This document shows, one piece after another, positions 42,699-44,426 of a DNA stretch of 44,426 bases. Position 1 is the stretch's first letter; the number at the start of each line of letters is the position of its first letter. The notes below the pieces were generated by a model. It was not told where the DNA came from. It saw only the letters and a program-made list of their open reading frames with translations, and did not search any database. This DNA comes from JBQCDV01 sp051960855. GTDB taxonomy: Bacteria > Actinomycetota > Actinomycetes > JAJZTN01. The position numbers were made by a program, and so were the translations under genes. The stretch covers positions 1-44,426 of the forward strand of contig JBQCDV010000104.1 in the NCBI GenBank assembly GCA_051960855.1, read 5' to 3'.

Positions 42699-44426
42699 CC
42701 CGTGGTGCCTTGACCGAGACCGACCGTGACGCTGGCCGCGACCTTGGTCGTGATGCCGTCAGCGATGTGACGAGCGGCCCTGCCCCTGCCGCTGCCCCTG
42801 CCGCTCCGACCGTCCCGGCGGCGGCCAAGAAGTCGACCGGTGCCGCCCGCGCGAGCGCCGGCAAGAAGCCGGCCGTCCTCGGCACCGTCACCTTCGTCGG
42901 GACCGGTCCGGGCGACCCCGCCCTGCTGACGCTGCGCGCTGTCGAGCTGTTGCAGCAGGCCGACGTCGTCGTGCTGGACTCAGCCGCCGGGCGCCGTCTC
43001 GCCGAGCGCTACGCCCCCGACGCGGAACTGGTCACTGCCGACTTCGACGCCCACGGCAGCCGCCTGACCCAGGCCGGGCGAGCCAAGCTGGTCGCCAGTT
43101 CCGCCAAGGGCGGCAAGCGCGTCGTCCGGCTCATGGACGGCGACCCCACGGTCTACAACGGGCTCGTCGAGGAGCTCGAGGCGGTGCGCAAGGGCGGCGG
43201 CTCGTTCGAACTCGTCCCCGGCGTCTCCTCCGTCACCGCGGTGCCGGCCTACGCCGGCGTGCCGGTCACCACCCACGGCACTGCCGGCCTTGTGGTGCTC
43301 GACGTCGACGCCCATGTCACCCCCACCTGGGAGTCCTTCGTCGCCGACGCGCTCTGCGTCGTGCTGCTCGGCGGCGCCGAGAACGTCGCTGTCGCGCTGA
43401 AGGAGCTCAGCGCAGCTGGCCGTTCGGGGTCGACGCCGGTGGTGGTCACCGCCGGCGGCACCACGACGGCGCAGCGCAGCGTGGTCGCGACCCTCGAGGA
43501 CGCCTCCGACGCTGTCACCCGGGAGCGTTTCGACGCGCCGGTCGTGGCGGTCCTCGGCCAGCAGGTGTCCCGTCGGGACGACTTCAGCTGGTATGAGTCC
43601 AAGCCGCTCTTCGGCTGGCACGTGCTCGTGCCTCGGACGAAGGAGCAGGCGGGCGCGGTGAGCCTGGCGCTCCGCGAGCGCGGCGCCGTCGCCGAGGAGG
43701 TCCCCACCATCTCGGTGGAGCCCCCCCGCACTCCGCACCAGATGGACAAGGCGATCCGCGGACTCGTCGAGGGCCGCTACGAGTGGGTGGCCTTCACCAG
43801 CGTCAACGCGCTGAAGGCGGTGCGCGAGAAGTTCCGCGAGTACGGCCTGGACGCCCGCGCGTTCTCCGGTCTGAAGGTCGCGGCGGTGGGTGAGAAGACC
43901 GCCGACGCCCTGCGCGCCTGGGGGATCGAGCCCGACCTCGTGCCGAGTGGGGAGCAGTCCGCCCAGGGCCTGCTGGCCGACTGGCCGCCGTTCGACCCGG
44001 TGCTCGACCCGATCAACCGCGTGTTCCTGCCTCGCGCCGACATCGCCACCGAGACTCTCGTCGCCGGTCTCGTCGAGCTCGGCTGGGAGGCCGACGACGT
44101 CACGGCCTACCGGACCGTGCGGGCCGCTCCGCCGGCCGCCGAAGTCCGGGAGGCCATCAAGAGCGGCGGCTTCGACGCCGTGCTCTTCACCTCGTCGTCC
44201 ACCGTGCGCAACCTCGTCGGCATCGCCGGCAAGCCACACCCGTCGACCGTCGTCGCGTGCATCGGGCCGCAGACGGCGAAGACGGCCGAGGAGGCCGGAC
44301 TGCGCGTGGACGTCCTCGCCGCGGAGCCGTCGGTCGAGGCGCTGGTCACCGCTCTCGCCGAGTACGGCGAGGCGCACCGTGCGGCCGCGCTCGCCAGCGG
44401 GTCGCCGGTCCTGCGGCCCAGCGAGC
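42695..44426 (+). CDS. hemD: Uroporphyrinogen-III C-methyltransferase / uroporphyrinogen-III synthase fusion, 3' end missing
   Basis: The reading frame from GTG 42695 stays open to the window end (577 codons). Residues ~1-63 are a low-complexity Ala/Pro/Lys extension. Residues ~64-300 are a SUMT-like tetrapyrrole methylase: VGTGPGDPALLTL, RLMDGDPTVYNGLVEEL (usually RLKGGDPFxFGRGxEE in CobA), ELVPGVSSVTAVPAYAGVP. From ~308 the uroporphyrinogen-III synthase domain begins (WHVLVPRTKEQAGAVS) with WVAFTSVNAL, VAAVGEKTADALR and DAVLFTSSSTVRNL. It closes linear hydroxymethylbilane to uroporphyrinogen III and may methylate it toward siroheme or cobalamin. The GTG overlaps the hemC stop. Confidence 0.94.
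   Translation, partial: MTRGALTETDRDAGRDLGRDAVSDVTSGPAPAAAPAAPTVPAAAKKSTGAARASAGKKPAVLGTVTFVGTGPGDPALLTLRAVELLQQADVVVLDSAAGRRLAERYAPDAELVTADFDAHGSRLTQAGRAKLVASSAKGGKRVVRLMDGDPTVYNGLVEELEAVRKGGGSFELVPGVSSVTAVPAYAGVPVTTHGTAGLVVLDVDAHVTPTWESFVADALCVVLLGGAENVAVALKELSAAGRSGSTPVVVTAGGTTTAQRSVVATLEDASDAVTRERFDAPVVAVLGQQVSRRDDFSWYESKPLFGWHVLVPRTKEQAGAVSLALRERGAVAEEVPTISVEPPRTPHQMDKAIRGLVEGRYEWVAFTSVNALKAVREKFREYGLDARAFSGLKVAAVGEKTADALRAWGIEPDLVPSGEQSAQGLLADWPPFDPVLDPINRVFLPRADIATETLVAGLVELGWEADDVTAYRTVRAAPPAAEVREAIKSGGFDAVLFTSSSTVRNLVGIAGKPHPSTVVACIGPQTAKTAEEAGLRVDVLAAEPSVEALVTALAEYGEAHRAAALASGSPVLRPSE

Overview
This is a contiguous stretch of chromosome from a high-GC actinomycete. The evidence is very high GC throughout, frequent GTG starts, 4-nt GTGA/ATGA gene overlaps, the small actinobacterial ribosomal protein bS22, an mbhA/hbhA-type locus, a Rex-hemA-hemC-hemD cluster and a bldN/rsbN-like sigma/anti-sigma pair. 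Much of the gene order matches the Mycobacterium tuberculosis Rv0474-Rv0512 interval (XRE regulator, HbhA-like protein, DUF2516; Rv0495c-like protein, Ppx/GppA, TIM-barrel isomerase, ProC; bS22, GalE2-like protein, acyltransferase; glutaredoxin, HemA, HemC, HemD). The bldN-rsbN next to rex-hemACD matches Streptomyces. The genus cannot be fixed from the sequence. I saw no tRNA, rRNA, CRISPR array, insertion sequence or prophage.

Layout. 1-3900: start of mscL (minus), then a copper operon (csoR, copZ-like, copA, GNAT) behind a palindromic CsoR operator. 3897-7262 (minus): a molybdate operon (HTH/Mop regulator, modA, modB, modC). 7435-10362 (plus): XRE regulator, HbhA-like protein, DUF2516, alpha/beta hydrolase, AlaX-type editing protein. 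10364-14643 (minus): L,D-transpeptidase, then disA-mutY-methyltransferase. 14788-16182: radA, divergent from disA. 16235-18424 (minus): rhodanese, methyltransferase, Cys-rich conserved protein. 18476-23523 (plus): Ppx/GppA, isomerase, ABC-2 exporter, proline dehydrogenase, proC. 23524-23894: a gene-free region made of tandem and inverted repeats. 23895-25177 (minus): trpS behind a leader peptide with tandem Trp codons. 25209-26934 (plus): GNAT and AcuC-type deacetylase. 26931-30689: a PfkB kinase and ADP-ribosylglycohydrolase pair divergent from an NCS1 permease. 30816-34151 (minus): a large secreted M36 metalloprotease. 34411-36580 (plus): bS22, epimerase, acyltransferase. 36640-39043 (minus): sigma BldN-like factor and its membrane anti-sigma partner. 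39169-44426 (plus): glutaredoxin, rex, hemA, hemC, and hemD fused to a methyltransferase and cut by the window end.

The most notable observations are these. trpS is preceded by an unlisted 22-residue leader ORF with adjacent TGG TGG codons, two hairpins and a hairpin over the trpS ribosome-binding site, which looks like a ribosome-mediated attenuator. The proC-trpS gap is an array of 33-nt direct repeats facing about 31-nt repeats of the same core in opposite orientation around a central hairpin. At least nine genes have a TANNNT box exactly 6-7 nt before the start codon, so leaderless transcription seems common. Short tandem repeats with unit lengths divisible by three recur inside and between genes; one 9-nt repeat is used in two neighbouring genes in two different reading frames.
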